Notes under the pieces: generated by a model | Database searches by the model: none | What the model saw: the letters and a program-made list of their open reading frames with translations, nothing else | What the model was told of the DNA's origin: nothing | Source of the DNA: an uncultured Flaviramulus sp. | Lineage (GTDB): Bacteria > Bacteroidota > Bacteroidia > Flavobacteriales > Flavobacteriaceae | Direction: 5' to 3' | DNA: 64,000 bases | NCBI GenBank assembly: GCA_947501105.1 | Contig: CANMUP010000003.1 | Span: forward strand, 62,001 to 126,000 | Part shown: in pieces, positions 1 through 8,989 of the stretch | Position numbering within the stretch: position 1 is the stretch's first letter | Layout of the letters: each line of letters begins with the position of its first letter | Program-made: the position numbers and the translations under genes

Positions 1-1
1 T

Positions 2-955
2 TGGAACTCATTTATGGGTGTTCATGATTTTAAAGTAAATGGTGAAGGTACATTTAGAGAGAATCGTCAAGAATGGTATAACAACATGGTAGAAGGTATG
101 GTTAAAGAAATCTGTACCGAATATGGAGAACTTTTCGAAATATGGTTTGACGGTGGTGCAGACCATCCAGATAATGGTGCTCCAGATGTTTTACCAATAG
201 TTCGTAAATATCAACCTAATTGTTTGTTTTATCATAATGGACAATTAGCTGAAGCACGTTGGGGAGGTTCAGAATCAGGAACAATAAGCTACCCAAGTTG
301 GGCTACCTTTCCTTACATTAGTACTGGTGCTGGAGAAACTGCCCAAAAGAATATTTATAAAGACAATTATAAATTGTTGAAGCAAGGAGATTCTAAGGGT
401 GAGTTTTGGGTTCCAGCAATGTCCGATGCACCATTAAGAGGATATAATGGAAGACACGAATGGTTCTGGGAACCTGGAGATGAAAAACATATTTTTCCAT
501 TGGAAAACTTAATGGAAATGTATTATAAATCTGTAGGTAGAAATTCAACTTTAATTATGGGCTTAACACCAAACCCTGATGGTTTGATGCCAAAACCAGA
601 CGTAAAACGATTGAAAGAATGGGGAGGCGAAATTAAAAGAAGATTTCAAACACCAATAGCTTCTACCTCAGGAAAAGGAAGTAGAATAACTCTCAAGCTT
701 AACACTTCTACTTTAATTAACCATGTAATTATTCAAGAAGATATTCAAAAAGGGGAACGTATTAGGAGTTACCAGATTGAAGGTTTAGTAGATGGGAAAT
801 GGCAAATCATTACTAAAGGTGAAAGTGTTGGTAATAAAAGAATTGAACAATTTGAAACTGTAAAAGTTAGTAGAATTAGGCTAAAAGTTTTAAAATTTGA
901 AAGAGAGCCTCAAATAAAAAACTTAAGCGCTTATTATATAAAACCAATAGAATGA
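2..955 (+). CDS. alpha-L-fucosidase, GH29, C-terminal part (5' end outside window)
   Basis: This is the C-terminal part of a secreted-type GH29 alpha-L-fucosidase, which removes alpha-linked L-fucose by a retaining mechanism. The reading frame is open from base 2; the ATG at 14 is internal, because the residues just before it (WNSF) continue the family pattern and far more than a start is missing. The motif EIWFDGG, about 46 residues after that ATG, contains the Asp expected to be the nucleophile. The last ~100 residues look like the usual C-terminal beta-sandwich. The stop overlaps the next gene (ATGA), so the gene is the first visible member of a long co-directional run of polysaccharide-degrading genes. 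Family assignment is firm; linkage specificity cannot be read. Confidence 0.9.
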   Translation, partial: WNSFMGVHDFKVNGEGTFRENRQEWYNNMVEGMVKEICTEYGELFEIWFDGGADHPDNGAPDVLPIVRKYQPNCLFYHNGQLAEARWGGSESGTISYPSWATFPYISTGAGETAQKNIYKDNYKLLKQGDSKGEFWVPAMSDAPLRGYNGRHEWFWEPGDEKHIFPLENLMEMYYKSVGRNSTLIMGLTPNPDGLMPKPDVKRLKEWGGEIKRRFQTPIASTSGKGSRITLKLNTSTLINHVIIQEDIQKGERIRSYQIEGLVDGKWQIITKGESVGNKRIEQFETVKVSRIRLKVLKFEREPQIKNLSAYYIKPIE

Positions 956-1635
956 GAACGAAAAATAATTTTTACTTTTTTGTACTGTTTGTAACAGTCT
1001 TAGTTTTTTGTAGTTTTTCAAGTAAAAAAACAAAAGTTTTAATTATTGGAGATTCTATATCTATTGGATATACTCCTTTTGTAAAAGAAAATATAAGAAG
1101 TAAAGCCATTGTAAAGCATAATCCAGGGAACGCACAACATACAGGAACAGGACTTAAAAAAGTTAAAGAATGGATAGGAAACGAGGATTGGGATATTATT
1201 CAGTTTAATTGGGGTTTATGGGATTTGTGTTACCGACATCCAGACTCAAAGGTATATGGTAACAGAGATAAAGTAAATGGAAAGGTTACTTTTTCTTTAG
1301 AAGAATATGAGAAGAATTTAGAAGGCATTATACAGTCAATCAAACAGGTTTCTGATGCTCAACTAATATTTGTTACCACCAGTTATGTCCCAAAATATGA
1401 AGCTGGAAGATTTAAGAAGGATGCTCAAAAGTTTAATAAGGTGGCTAAAAGAGTTATGAAGAAGTATGATATTAAGGTGAATGATATTTATAAAAAATCT
1501 AAAGTTATTCATAAAGAATTTGGGAAAGGAGATGATGATGTACATTATTCTAAAGAGGGCTATAAAAAGCTAGCAAAAATTATTTCTGAGTTTCTTTCAG
1601 AAGAGATTAGAAAGATTAATACAAAGCAATTATAG
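952..1635 (+). CDS. SGNH/GDSL-type esterase, secreted
   Basis: A 227-residue SGNH hydrolase, probably a carbohydrate O-acetylesterase. The N-terminus is a hydrophobic signal sequence with a possible lipobox ending in Cys near residue 20. Block I (IGDSISIG) with the catalytic Ser follows at about residue 33, and the C-terminal DDDVHYSKEGY segment supplies the Asp/His pair. The start overlaps the stop of the GH29 gene by 4 bp, suggesting translational coupling. The next gene encodes a larger protein that also contains SGNH domains, so acetyl-ester removal seems to be an important step for this locus. The natural substrate is not deducible. Confidence 0.8.
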   Translation: MRTKNNFYFFVLFVTVLVFCSFSSKKTKVLIIGDSISIGYTPFVKENIRSKAIVKHNPGNAQHTGTGLKKVKEWIGNEDWDIIQFNWGLWDLCYRHPDSKVYGNRDKVNGKVTFSLEEYEKNLEGIIQSIKQVSDAQLIFVTTSYVPKYEAGRFKKDAQKFNKVAKRVMKKYDIKVNDIYKKSKVIHKEFGKGDDDVHYSKEGYKKLAKIISEFLSEEIRKINTKQL

Positions 1636-1670
1636 CTAAAAACAAATTGTGAATATATAGATAAGTTAAT

Positions 1671-3800
1671 ATGAAGTTTTTTTTGAAATTATCTTTATTA
1701 GTTATTCTAATTTTTACGGGTTGTAAACCAGAAATACAATCTATAAAAATAGCTTGCGTAGGAGATAGTATTACTTATGGAGCTGGTATAGATAATCGCG
1801 AGAATAATGCTTATCCAAAGCAATTACAGACTCTACTTGGAGATAATTATCAAGTAAAAAACTTTGGTGTAAACGGTAATACATTATTAAAAAAGGGAGA
1901 CTATCCATATTGGAAATCTGATGAATACCAAGAAGCCTTGGAATTTGTTCCAGATATAGTTTATATTAAATTAGGAACCAATGATAGTAAACAACAAAAC
2001 CGTATTTACTTAGATTCAGATTTTGAAAATGATTACAAGGAACTTATCCAATCATTCAAAGAAAAAAACAATCAAGTTCGTGTCGTTTTGTTATTGCCTG
2101 TTCCTTCTTTTCTAAGTGATTCAACAAGTATTTGGAATCCTATTATTAAAAATAAAATAATTCCTTTAACTCAAAAAATAGCTTTCGATAATAAAAGCGA
2201 AGTCATCGATTTATATCAATTGTTTGCAGGAGAACCAAATATGTTTCCAGATACTATCCATCCATCTTCATTGGGAGCGACTCGAATTGCGAAACGAGTT
2301 TATGAGGATGTCGTTCTTAATGTTGTTGATTCACAGCAAAGATTCGATATTTCAAAAGCAGAAGATGTTAAAACAAGTAACTTTCACGGATTTATTAAAA
2401 CCGATTTCAAGTATAAAAATGTTCCCTGTAAAATAGTAGCACCCAAAAGGATTGCAAAAGGTAAGCCTTGGGTATTACGTGCACGCTTTTTTGGTCACGA
2501 ACCGCAAACAGATATTGCCTTATTGGAAAGAGGCTTTCATATTGCTTATTGTGACGTTGCACGTTTTTTTGGAAACGAAGAGGCCGTTAAACGATGGAAT
2601 GTTTTTTACGATTTTATGATTCAAAACGAGTTTTCTAAAAAGGTAGTTTTAGAGGGCATGAGTCGAGGTGGGCTCATTATTTATAATTGGGCAACAGAAA
2701 ATCCAGAAAAGATAGCTTGCATATATGCAGATGCTCCCGTTTTAGATGGAACTAGCTGGCCTGGGGGGAAAGGCAAAGGAAAAGGTAGTGAAAGCGATTG
2801 GAAAGCTTTTAAGGAAATGTATAATATTGCCACAGAGGATGAAATAGATAATTTTAAAGGAAATCCCATTCATAAAATTGATGCTATTGTAAAAGGAAAT
2901 TATCCAATGTTTCATGTATGTGGTGTAGCTGATAATGTGGTTCCCGTAGATGAGAATACTCGAGTTTTTGAACAGAAAATAAAAGATAAAGGAGGAAACA
3001 TAAAAGCAATTTATAAATCTGGAGTAGGGCATCATCCTCATAGTTTAGAAAATCCCACACCAATCGTCGATTTTATTTTAAGAGCTACTAATAAAAAAGT
3101 AAATTTTGCAATCATTCCTACTCCAGGTTCAGAATACCGTTCGGGAGCCGGATGGAAACAAGGAAAAGGCTGGTGGCATCAAATGGAAGATATTGATTCA
3201 TTATGTCAAGCTACGAAAGATTTAGATATTTTATTGATTGGAAACTCCATTACCCAAGGTTGGGGGGGCAATCGTACGTTAACCACTTATAGACCTGGTC
3301 AAGGAGCTTCAGACACCCATTTTAAAGAATTAAGTTATGTAAGTGCAGGCATTTCTGGCGATAGAACAGAACATATACTTTGGAGAATAAGAAATGGGAA
3401 TTATAACTCCAATACTCCAAAATTAATAACCTTGGCAATTGGAGTTAATAATTTTAGATTTAATACTGCTGAAGAAATTAGTGATGGTATTGCAAAAGTT
3501 GTTGAATTGATGGAAACCGAATTTCCTAATTCGAAAATCTTATTTTTCGGGCCTTTGCCTACAGGATTGGATGTTAGTTCTGAGCGAAGACAAAAGTATA
3601 ATGCTATCCATAAAGCAATTGCCTATCTAGATGAGAAACCTTTAGTGAATTACTACAATCTAGTTGATTTGTTTTCAGATGAAAGTGGCAATTTAAAAAA
3701 TAGTCTTTGTAGCGATGATGGAATACATTTAAAACCAGAAGGATATCAAGTTTGGGGAAAGTTTATACGAGAAAAATATAATGAATTAATAAAAAAATAA
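1671..3800 (+). CDS. three-domain lipoprotein: SGNH esterase + alpha/beta hydrolase + SGNH esterase
   Basis: A 709-residue predicted lipoprotein (hydrophobic segment ending FTGC, Cys18) with three separate hydrolase units. Unit 1 (about 25-215) is an SGNH hydrolase: GDSITYG with Ser33, GTND at 102-105, and DTIH with Asp194/His197. Unit 2 (about 235-475) is an alpha/beta hydrolase: nucleophile elbow GMSRGG with Ser331, GVADN with Asp421, and a His cluster near 454-457. Unit 3 (about 510-709) is a second SGNH hydrolase: GNSITQG with Ser526 and DGIH with Asp683/His686. All three triads look intact. The likely role is removing several ester substituents (such as acetyl groups) from a decorated polysaccharide outside the cytoplasm. 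Exact substrates are unknown. Confidence 0.82.
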   Translation: MKFFLKLSLLVILIFTGCKPEIQSIKIACVGDSITYGAGIDNRENNAYPKQLQTLLGDNYQVKNFGVNGNTLLKKGDYPYWKSDEYQEALEFVPDIVYIKLGTNDSKQQNRIYLDSDFENDYKELIQSFKEKNNQVRVVLLLPVPSFLSDSTSIWNPIIKNKIIPLTQKIAFDNKSEVIDLYQLFAGEPNMFPDTIHPSSLGATRIAKRVYEDVVLNVVDSQQRFDISKAEDVKTSNFHGFIKTDFKYKNVPCKIVAPKRIAKGKPWVLRARFFGHEPQTDIALLERGFHIAYCDVARFFGNEEAVKRWNVFYDFMIQNEFSKKVVLEGMSRGGLIIYNWATENPEKIACIYADAPVLDGTSWPGGKGKGKGSESDWKAFKEMYNIATEDEIDNFKGNPIHKIDAIVKGNYPMFHVCGVADNVVPVDENTRVFEQKIKDKGGNIKAIYKSGVGHHPHSLENPTPIVDFILRATNKKVNFAIIPTPGSEYRSGAGWKQGKGWWHQMEDIDSLCQATKDLDILLIGNSITQGWGGNRTLTTYRPGQGASDTHFKELSYVSAGISGDRTEHILWRIRNGNYNSNTPKLITLAIGVNNFRFNTAEEISDGIAKVVELMETEFPNSKILFFGPLPTGLDVSSERRQKYNAIHKAIAYLDEKPLVNYYNLVDLFSDESGNLKNSLCSDDGIHLKPEGYQVWGKFIREKYNELIKK

Positions 3801-3803
3801 GTA

Positions 3804-4661
3804 ATGAAATTAATACGATTTGGATTAGAAGGAAATGAAAAACCAGGCATACAATTAGCAAATGGAACTAGAATTGACGTATCTGCATTTGGACAAGATT
3901 ATAATGAAGATTTTTTTGGAGGTGATGGATTAGAACGACTAGAAAAATGGCTAGACGCCAATCAAAACAGTTGTACCGTAATTGAAAATGATGTGCGTTT
4001 AGGAGTTCCTTTAACACGTCCGTCAAAAATAGTTTGTGTAGGATTAAATTATGCAAAACATGCAGAAGAAGCAGGTATGACTGTGCCTAAAGAGCCTGTA
4101 CTATTCTTTAAATCTACAACAGCTTTATGTGGCCCTAATGATTATGTTATTATTCCTAAAAACTCAGAAAAAACAGATTGGGAAGTAGAACTAGCCATTG
4201 TAATTGGCAAAAAAGCATCTTACGTTGAGGAAGCTGATGCGTTTGATCATATAGCAGGTTATGTGCTTCACAATGATGTTTCAGAAAGAGCTTTTCAAAT
4301 TGAAAAAGAAGGACAATGGTGTAAAGGAAAAGGATGTGATACTTTTGCTCCTGTAGGACCATTTATTGCTACAAAAGATGAAATAAAAAACCCTAATGAT
4401 TTGGAATTATGGTTAGATGTTAATGGAGAACGGTTGCAACATTCATCTACTTCAGATTTTATCTTTAATGTGCAAGAAGTGGTTTCATACATTAGTCAAT
4501 ACATGACTTTACTTCCTGGAGACATTATCTCAACAGGAACGCCATTTGGAGTTGGTTTAGGTTTTAATCCTCCTAAATATTTAAAGCCAGGTGATGTTAT
4601 GGAATTAGGAATAGAAGGACTAGGAATTTCAAAGCAAGTAACTAAAGCTTATCAAGGTTAA
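3804..4661 (+). CDS. fumarylacetoacetate hydrolase family; probable 2,4-diketo-3-deoxy-L-fuconate hydrolase
   Basis: A 285-residue cytosolic FAH-fold enzyme. It has the family metal site (WEVELAIVIG, Glu127/Glu129; HNDVSER, Asp158), the GKGCDTFAPVGP loop (175-186) and STGTPFGVG near 243-251. In the non-phosphorylative L-fucose/L-rhamnose routes this family cleaves 2,4-diketo-3-deoxy-L-fuconate (or rhamnonate) to pyruvate and L-lactate. That assignment is inferred from the lactonase at 11503, the fucose permease and mutarotase at 20967-22644 and the L-lactate dehydrogenase at 24307. It starts 3 bp after the esterase fusion gene, so it shares the glycosidase operon although it has no signal peptide. 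A generic acylpyruvase is the alternative. Confidence 0.8.
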   Translation: MKLIRFGLEGNEKPGIQLANGTRIDVSAFGQDYNEDFFGGDGLERLEKWLDANQNSCTVIENDVRLGVPLTRPSKIVCVGLNYAKHAEEAGMTVPKEPVLFFKSTTALCGPNDYVIIPKNSEKTDWEVELAIVIGKKASYVEEADAFDHIAGYVLHNDVSERAFQIEKEGQWCKGKGCDTFAPVGPFIATKDEIKNPNDLELWLDVNGERLQHSSTSDFIFNVQEVVSYISQYMTLLPGDIISTGTPFGVGLGFNPPKYLKPGDVMELGIEGLGISKQVTKAYQG

Positions 4662-4679
4662 TTTATATAAAAGGGACAA

Positions 4680-5501
4680 ATGTTAAAATATAACTTCATT
4701 TTACTTACACTTATCTTGGTTGGTTGTAAAAACAGCTCATTTAAAACTGTTGAGGGTTATAAGTATATTCAGAATGAAGAAATTAAAAAAGAAGATTGGA
4801 AATTAGTTTGGCAAGATAATTTTGAAAATACAAGTTTAGATACTACTAAATGGACAAAAATCCCTAAAAACAATGCGGATTGGGGGAATTATATGACGAA
4901 TGATTCTAAGTGCTTTGATATTTCTGATGGAAAGCTATATTTAAAAGGCATTGAAAACACAGATACTATTTCTGATTCAAGGTCCTTTTTAACTGGAGGC
5001 ATTTATACAAAAGGGAAGTTCGCCTTTCAGTATGGTAAAATTGAAATTCATGCCAAATTAGAAAGTGCACAAGGTGCATGGCCAGCAATATGGATGCTAG
5101 CTGAAGGTAACAAATATGGGAAGTACCCAAGAAATGGAGAAATTGATATTATGGAACACCTAAACTATGATGATATGATTTATCAAACAACTCATTCTTA
5201 TTATACTCTTGAGCTTAAACAAAAAACAAATCCACCATATTATAAAACCTCAAAATTTGATAAAGAAGCTTTTAACACTTTTGGTTTAGAATGGTTTCCC
5301 GATAAGCTAGTTTTTACATTAAACGGAGAAGAAACGTTTACCTATCCGCGGGTGAAAAATGTAGATGCATCACAATGGCCATACGATCAGCCTTTTTATT
5401 TGTTAATAGATCAACAATTAGAAGGTTCTTGGGTTGGAAAAGCAAATCCAAAAGATTTGCCAGTAAATATGATTATCGATTGGGTAAAAGTATATCAGTA
5501 A
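4680..5501 (+). CDS. GH16 glycoside hydrolase, lipoprotein
   Basis: A 273-residue GH16 endo-hydrolase (laminarinase/agarase superfamily). The signal ends LILVGC, a lipobox with Cys16, so it is probably anchored at the cell surface or in the periplasm. The catalytic signature GEIDIMEH has nucleophile Glu154, Asp156 and acid/base Glu159; WPAIWML just before it is typical of laminarinase-like members. GH16 covers beta-1,3-glucan, agar, porphyran and carrageenan activities; the sequence favours the laminarinase-like group, but specificity is uncertain. Surrounded by fucosidases and sulfatases, it may open a co-occurring backbone. Start chosen at the ATG heading the signal peptide, 18 bp after the previous stop. 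Confidence 0.85.
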   Translation: MLKYNFILLTLILVGCKNSSFKTVEGYKYIQNEEIKKEDWKLVWQDNFENTSLDTTKWTKIPKNNADWGNYMTNDSKCFDISDGKLYLKGIENTDTISDSRSFLTGGIYTKGKFAFQYGKIEIHAKLESAQGAWPAIWMLAEGNKYGKYPRNGEIDIMEHLNYDDMIYQTTHSYYTLELKQKTNPPYYKTSKFDKEAFNTFGLEWFPDKLVFTLNGEETFTYPRVKNVDASQWPYDQPFYLLIDQQLEGSWVGKANPKDLPVNMIIDWVKVYQ

Positions 5502-5543
5502 AAATGTAAATTAAAGAATAAACAGTTTAATAAATGCGAACTA

Positions 5544-6509
5544 ATGAAGCGTAGAGACTTTATAGCAAAAACGACACTAGTAGCGGGAGCTATTACTTTA
5601 CCGATAGATGTGTTTTCTTCTGTTATAAAAAAGGAAACCATTGAGTTTGGTTTAATTGCAGATGTACACAAAGATGTTATGCATGATGCAGATCAAAGGT
5701 TGCAAGCATTTATAGCATCTGCAAATAAAAAAGAGTTAGATTTTATTTTGCAACTAGGAGATTTCTGTAGACCTTATGACTATAACAAACCATTTTTAAA
5801 CATTTGGAATAGTTATAAAGGTGAAAAATATCATGTATTGGGAAATCATGATACCGATGGCGGGTTTACGAGAGATGAAACCAAGGCATATTGGAATATG
5901 CCAAAAAACTACTATTCATTTGATAAAAAAGGTATTCATTTTATAGTTTTAGATGGCAATGATGCTAACCCAAAACCTTGGTCGGGATATAATCGCTACA
6001 TAGGTGAAGAGCAAAAGCAGTGGCTTATGAGGGATTTAAAAAAGACTAATAAGCCAACTATTATTTTTAGCCACCAATCGTTAGAGTTAGAGTATGATGG
6101 AGTGGCTAATATGAAAGCCATTCGAGAAATTATAGAAAGCGCAAATAAAGAAGCAGGGTTTAAAAAAGTAATGTGTTGTATCAGCGGGCATACGCATACA
6201 GATTATATGACTCAAATTAATGGTGTTTATTATGTTCAAATTAATAGTGCATCCTATAGATGGGTTGGAGGAAAACATAAAGTTGTAAGGTATAGCAATG
6301 AAATTGATAAAAAGTATGAATGGATTAAATATACTATTCCGTATAAAGATCCATTATTCACTTTTGTAAAAATAAAGGATAACAGTATCATTATACAACC
6401 CAAAAAAACGGAGTTTGTTGGTCCTGGACCTAAAGAAATGAATTTACCAAAAACATTGCCTAACGACCCTATTGTACCAACAATATCAAGATTTAAAATG
6501 AAAACATAA
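5544..6509 (+). CDS. calcineurin-like metallophosphoesterase, exported (copy 1)
   Basis: A 321-residue dimetal phosphoesterase. The N-terminus MKRRDFIAKTTLVAGA followed by a hydrophobic stretch resembles a twin-arginine export signal. The five calcineurin motifs are in order: IADVHKD, LQLGDFC, VLGNHD, FSHQS and SGHTHTD. A close paralog lies at 10456, and the two bracket the sulfatase/beta-propeller block. Phosphoesterases recur in algal polysaccharide loci, but what they act on there (phosphate or another ester) is not known to me. Six bp separate it from the following sulfatase gene. Family confident, substrate unknown. Confidence 0.85.
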   Translation: MKRRDFIAKTTLVAGAITLPIDVFSSVIKKETIEFGLIADVHKDVMHDADQRLQAFIASANKKELDFILQLGDFCRPYDYNKPFLNIWNSYKGEKYHVLGNHDTDGGFTRDETKAYWNMPKNYYSFDKKGIHFIVLDGNDANPKPWSGYNRYIGEEQKQWLMRDLKKTNKPTIIFSHQSLELEYDGVANMKAIREIIESANKEAGFKKVMCCISGHTHTDYMTQINGVYYVQINSASYRWVGGKHKVVRYSNEIDKKYEWIKYTIPYKDPLFTFVKIKDNSIIIQPKKTEFVGPGPKEMNLPKTLPNDPIVPTISRFKMKT

Positions 6510-6515
6510 AGATAA

Positions 6516-7865
6516 ATGAAGAAAATAACTGGTTTTAAAATACTAATGCTCCTTTTGTTTATAGGAGTTAAAGGGCATTCTCAAGAATTAAATATAGGAA
6601 GCAAAGCTAATGATAAACCAAATGTGGTTATTATTTATACTGACGATTTGGGTTATGGTGACTTAAGCAGTTACGGAAACCCAACCTTGCATACACCAGA
6701 ATTAGATAAAATGGCAACTCAAGGAATGAAACTTTCTCAATTTTATGTTGCGGCACCTGTTTGCACACCATCAAGGGCGGCTTTATTAACAGGAGCTTAT
6801 CCTAAAAGAGTTGGCTTAGAAAAAGGAGTATTATTTCCTTCATCTAAAACAGGTTTAAACCCAGAAGAGAAAACTATTGCAGAAATTTTAAAAGAAAAGG
6901 ATTATGCTACAGCTTGTATCGGCAAATGGCATTTAGGCTTTCAAGAAAAATTCTTACCAATAAATCAAGGTTTTGATATCTTTTATGGAATACCTTTTAG
7001 TAATGATATGAGTCAAAAAGAGCAACATATTTACGGCAATAAAAACTATAAATGGCAACTTCCTTTAATGTCTCAAAAAGATACCATTGAGTTAGACCCA
7101 AATCAACAATATTTAACAAAAAGGCTTACGCATAAAGCTGTAGATTTTATTAAAAAGAATAAGAACAACCCCTTCTTTTTATACCTAGCACATCCAATGC
7201 CTCATATTCCTTTATATGCTTCTGAAAAATTTCAAAATACGAGTGTAAGAGGTAAATATGGAGATACTGTTGAAGAAATTGATTGGAGTGTGGGAGAGAT
7301 ACTAAGAACATTAAAAAAGCATAACTTAGAGCGTAATACTTTAGTAGTTTTTACTTCTGATAATGGGCCTTGGAAAGTATTTAAAACTGATGGTGGTTCT
7401 GCGGGGCCACTTCGTGGAGGAAAAGGAACTACTTGGGAAGGAGGCACTCGTGTGCCTTGTATAGCTTGGTGGCCAGGAAAAATACCTTCAGGTTCTTTTC
7501 AAACAAAGGTTATTACTAATATGGATTTGTTACCGACTATTGCAAGTTTATGCGGTGCAGATTTGCCAAAAAAAGATATTGATGGCGTTGATGTTTCTTC
7601 TGCACTTTTTGGAGAAAAGCAAAAAGAAGAAAGTAAGCCATTTTTGTATTATTCTAGTAAAGGGGAACTTCAAGGCATAAGAAAAGGTAAGTATAAGCTT
7701 CTAATTATTGAAGATGATACTTTTTTATTTGATTTAGAAAGTGATATTTCTGAGGCATATAATATATCGAAAAGCCAACCAGAAAAAATAATCGAATTAA
7801 AGAAAATCATGACAGAACTTGATGCTAATTTAAATCTTAATAAAAGAGAAGTAGGGAAAATATAG
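6516..7865 (+). CDS. sulfatase, S1 family (CTPSR type), secreted
   Basis: A 449-residue arylsulfatase-family (S1) enzyme with an N-terminal signal peptide. The activation motif CTPSR (Cys83) fits the C-x-P-x-R sequon in which Cys is converted to formylglycine. Metal ligands are visible in YTDDLGYGD and FTSDNGPW, and GKWHLG (Lys137, His139) is the usual sulfate-binding segment. The family removes sulfate esters from glycans, here probably from a sulfated fucose-containing polysaccharide. No formylglycine-generating enzyme is encoded in the window. Its leader peptide is nearly the same as that of the sulfatase at 8990 although the mature proteins are clearly different. Confidence 0.93.
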   Translation: MKKITGFKILMLLLFIGVKGHSQELNIGSKANDKPNVVIIYTDDLGYGDLSSYGNPTLHTPELDKMATQGMKLSQFYVAAPVCTPSRAALLTGAYPKRVGLEKGVLFPSSKTGLNPEEKTIAEILKEKDYATACIGKWHLGFQEKFLPINQGFDIFYGIPFSNDMSQKEQHIYGNKNYKWQLPLMSQKDTIELDPNQQYLTKRLTHKAVDFIKKNKNNPFFLYLAHPMPHIPLYASEKFQNTSVRGKYGDTVEEIDWSVGEILRTLKKHNLERNTLVVFTSDNGPWKVFKTDGGSAGPLRGGKGTTWEGGTRVPCIAWWPGKIPSGSFQTKVITNMDLLPTIASLCGADLPKKDIDGVDVSSALFGEKQKEESKPFLYYSSKGELQGIRKGKYKLLIIEDDTFLFDLESDISEAYNISKSQPEKIIELKKIMTELDANLNLNKREVGKI

Positions 7866-7868
7866 CGC

Positions 7869-8969
7869 ATGAAAGAATACATTCTAAAAATATTTGTCAT
7901 AGTTTTTATAGTACTAGTTTCTTGTAAAGACAATAAACAGGTAGATGAAAAACAAGAGGTAACCGAAAATCATAAGGAGTTAGATTTAGGTAAATTAATC
8001 CAACCTGTTCCTTTTCATTCTGTTTTAAAAGACCCTAATTATTATATATGGGGAGCATCTATGGTGCAAGGAGATGATAATCGGTATCACCTTTATTATT
8101 CGAGATGGCCAAAGTCTAAAGGTTTTGGAGGCTGGCTAGATTATTCTGTAATAGCACATGCAACATCAGATAATATAGGAGGGCCTTACACACACGAAAA
8201 AGTGATACTAGATGGATTTGGAAAAGGGAATTGGAACGAACAATCCGCCCATAATCCGCATATTAAAAAATTTGGAAGTAAATATTACTTGTATTTCATT
8301 TCTCATGTAAACAAGGATTTCGGTAGAAGGAATGAGACTGAAAACCATCGTTGGGGGCAAAGAATTGGAGTTGCAGTATCCAATAATTCTGAAGGGCCAT
8401 GGGAAGTATCAAAAGAACCTTTGATTGATTACCAAGAAGGAAAAGGAGCAGAAGGGTATATGGTAAACCCTAGTGTTTGTGAGACTCCAGATGGGTTATA
8501 TCTTATGATTTTTAAAACGCGTTCCAATAAACCAGATCTTAAAAATAGAATGATACAATGCATAGCTACAGCTAAAAGCCCTGAAGGACCCTTTGTTATT
8601 GCAGAAAACCCAATTTTAACTGATAAAGAAGCTGAAGATCCTTTTTTATGGTATCAAGAAGGGAAATATTATGCCGTACTTGATGATCAAAGAGGTTTAT
8701 ATACAGGCAATCATGGGTTAGCATTGTTTACATCTATAAATGGGGAAGAATGGGAGGTTTCTAAAAACCCTAGCGTAATGAAGCCAGAAATTATATGGGA
8801 AGATGGGACAGTAAGTGAATTACAATATTTAGAAAGACCTCAAATTTGGCTAGATAATAAAGGACAGCCAGCTATGTTGTTTTGCGCAGCACAACTTAAA
8901 AAAGAAGAAGATAGTTTAAACCTTCCTTTTAATGTTCATATTCCAATAAAAACTAAAGAATCAAATTAA
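7869..8969 (+). CDS. five-bladed beta-propeller glycosidase-like lipoprotein (GH43/GH117-like)
   Basis: A 366-residue predicted lipoprotein (VLVSC lipobox near residue 19). The repeating pattern of short strands with W/Y-rich turns and -GPW/-GPF- blade ends, as in NNSEGPWEVS and KSPEGPFVI, is that of five-bladed beta-propeller glycosidases related to GH43, GH117 and neighbouring families. Acidic candidates for the active site lie in WGASMV-, AEDPFLWY and ERPQIW segments; these are guesses. It sits 3 bp after one sulfatase gene and 20 bp before another. An exo-acting enzyme on a desulfated oligosaccharide is plausible. Fold is moderately sure; the GH family number and specificity are not. Confidence 0.6.
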   Translation: MKEYILKIFVIVFIVLVSCKDNKQVDEKQEVTENHKELDLGKLIQPVPFHSVLKDPNYYIWGASMVQGDDNRYHLYYSRWPKSKGFGGWLDYSVIAHATSDNIGGPYTHEKVILDGFGKGNWNEQSAHNPHIKKFGSKYYLYFISHVNKDFGRRNETENHRWGQRIGVAVSNNSEGPWEVSKEPLIDYQEGKGAEGYMVNPSVCETPDGLYLMIFKTRSNKPDLKNRMIQCIATAKSPEGPFVIAENPILTDKEAEDPFLWYQEGKYYAVLDDQRGLYTGNHGLALFTSINGEEWEVSKNPSVMKPEIIWEDGTVSELQYLERPQIWLDNKGQPAMLFCAAQLKKEEDSLNLPFNVHIPIKTKESN

Positions 8970-8989
8970 TATAGACTTAATTAAAAAAA

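Noticed and set aside
14-955. ATG at 14 as a true start of the GH29 gene
   Set aside because: The frame is open to the window edge and the residues before it continue the family; the catalytic Asp would be far too close to the N-terminus.
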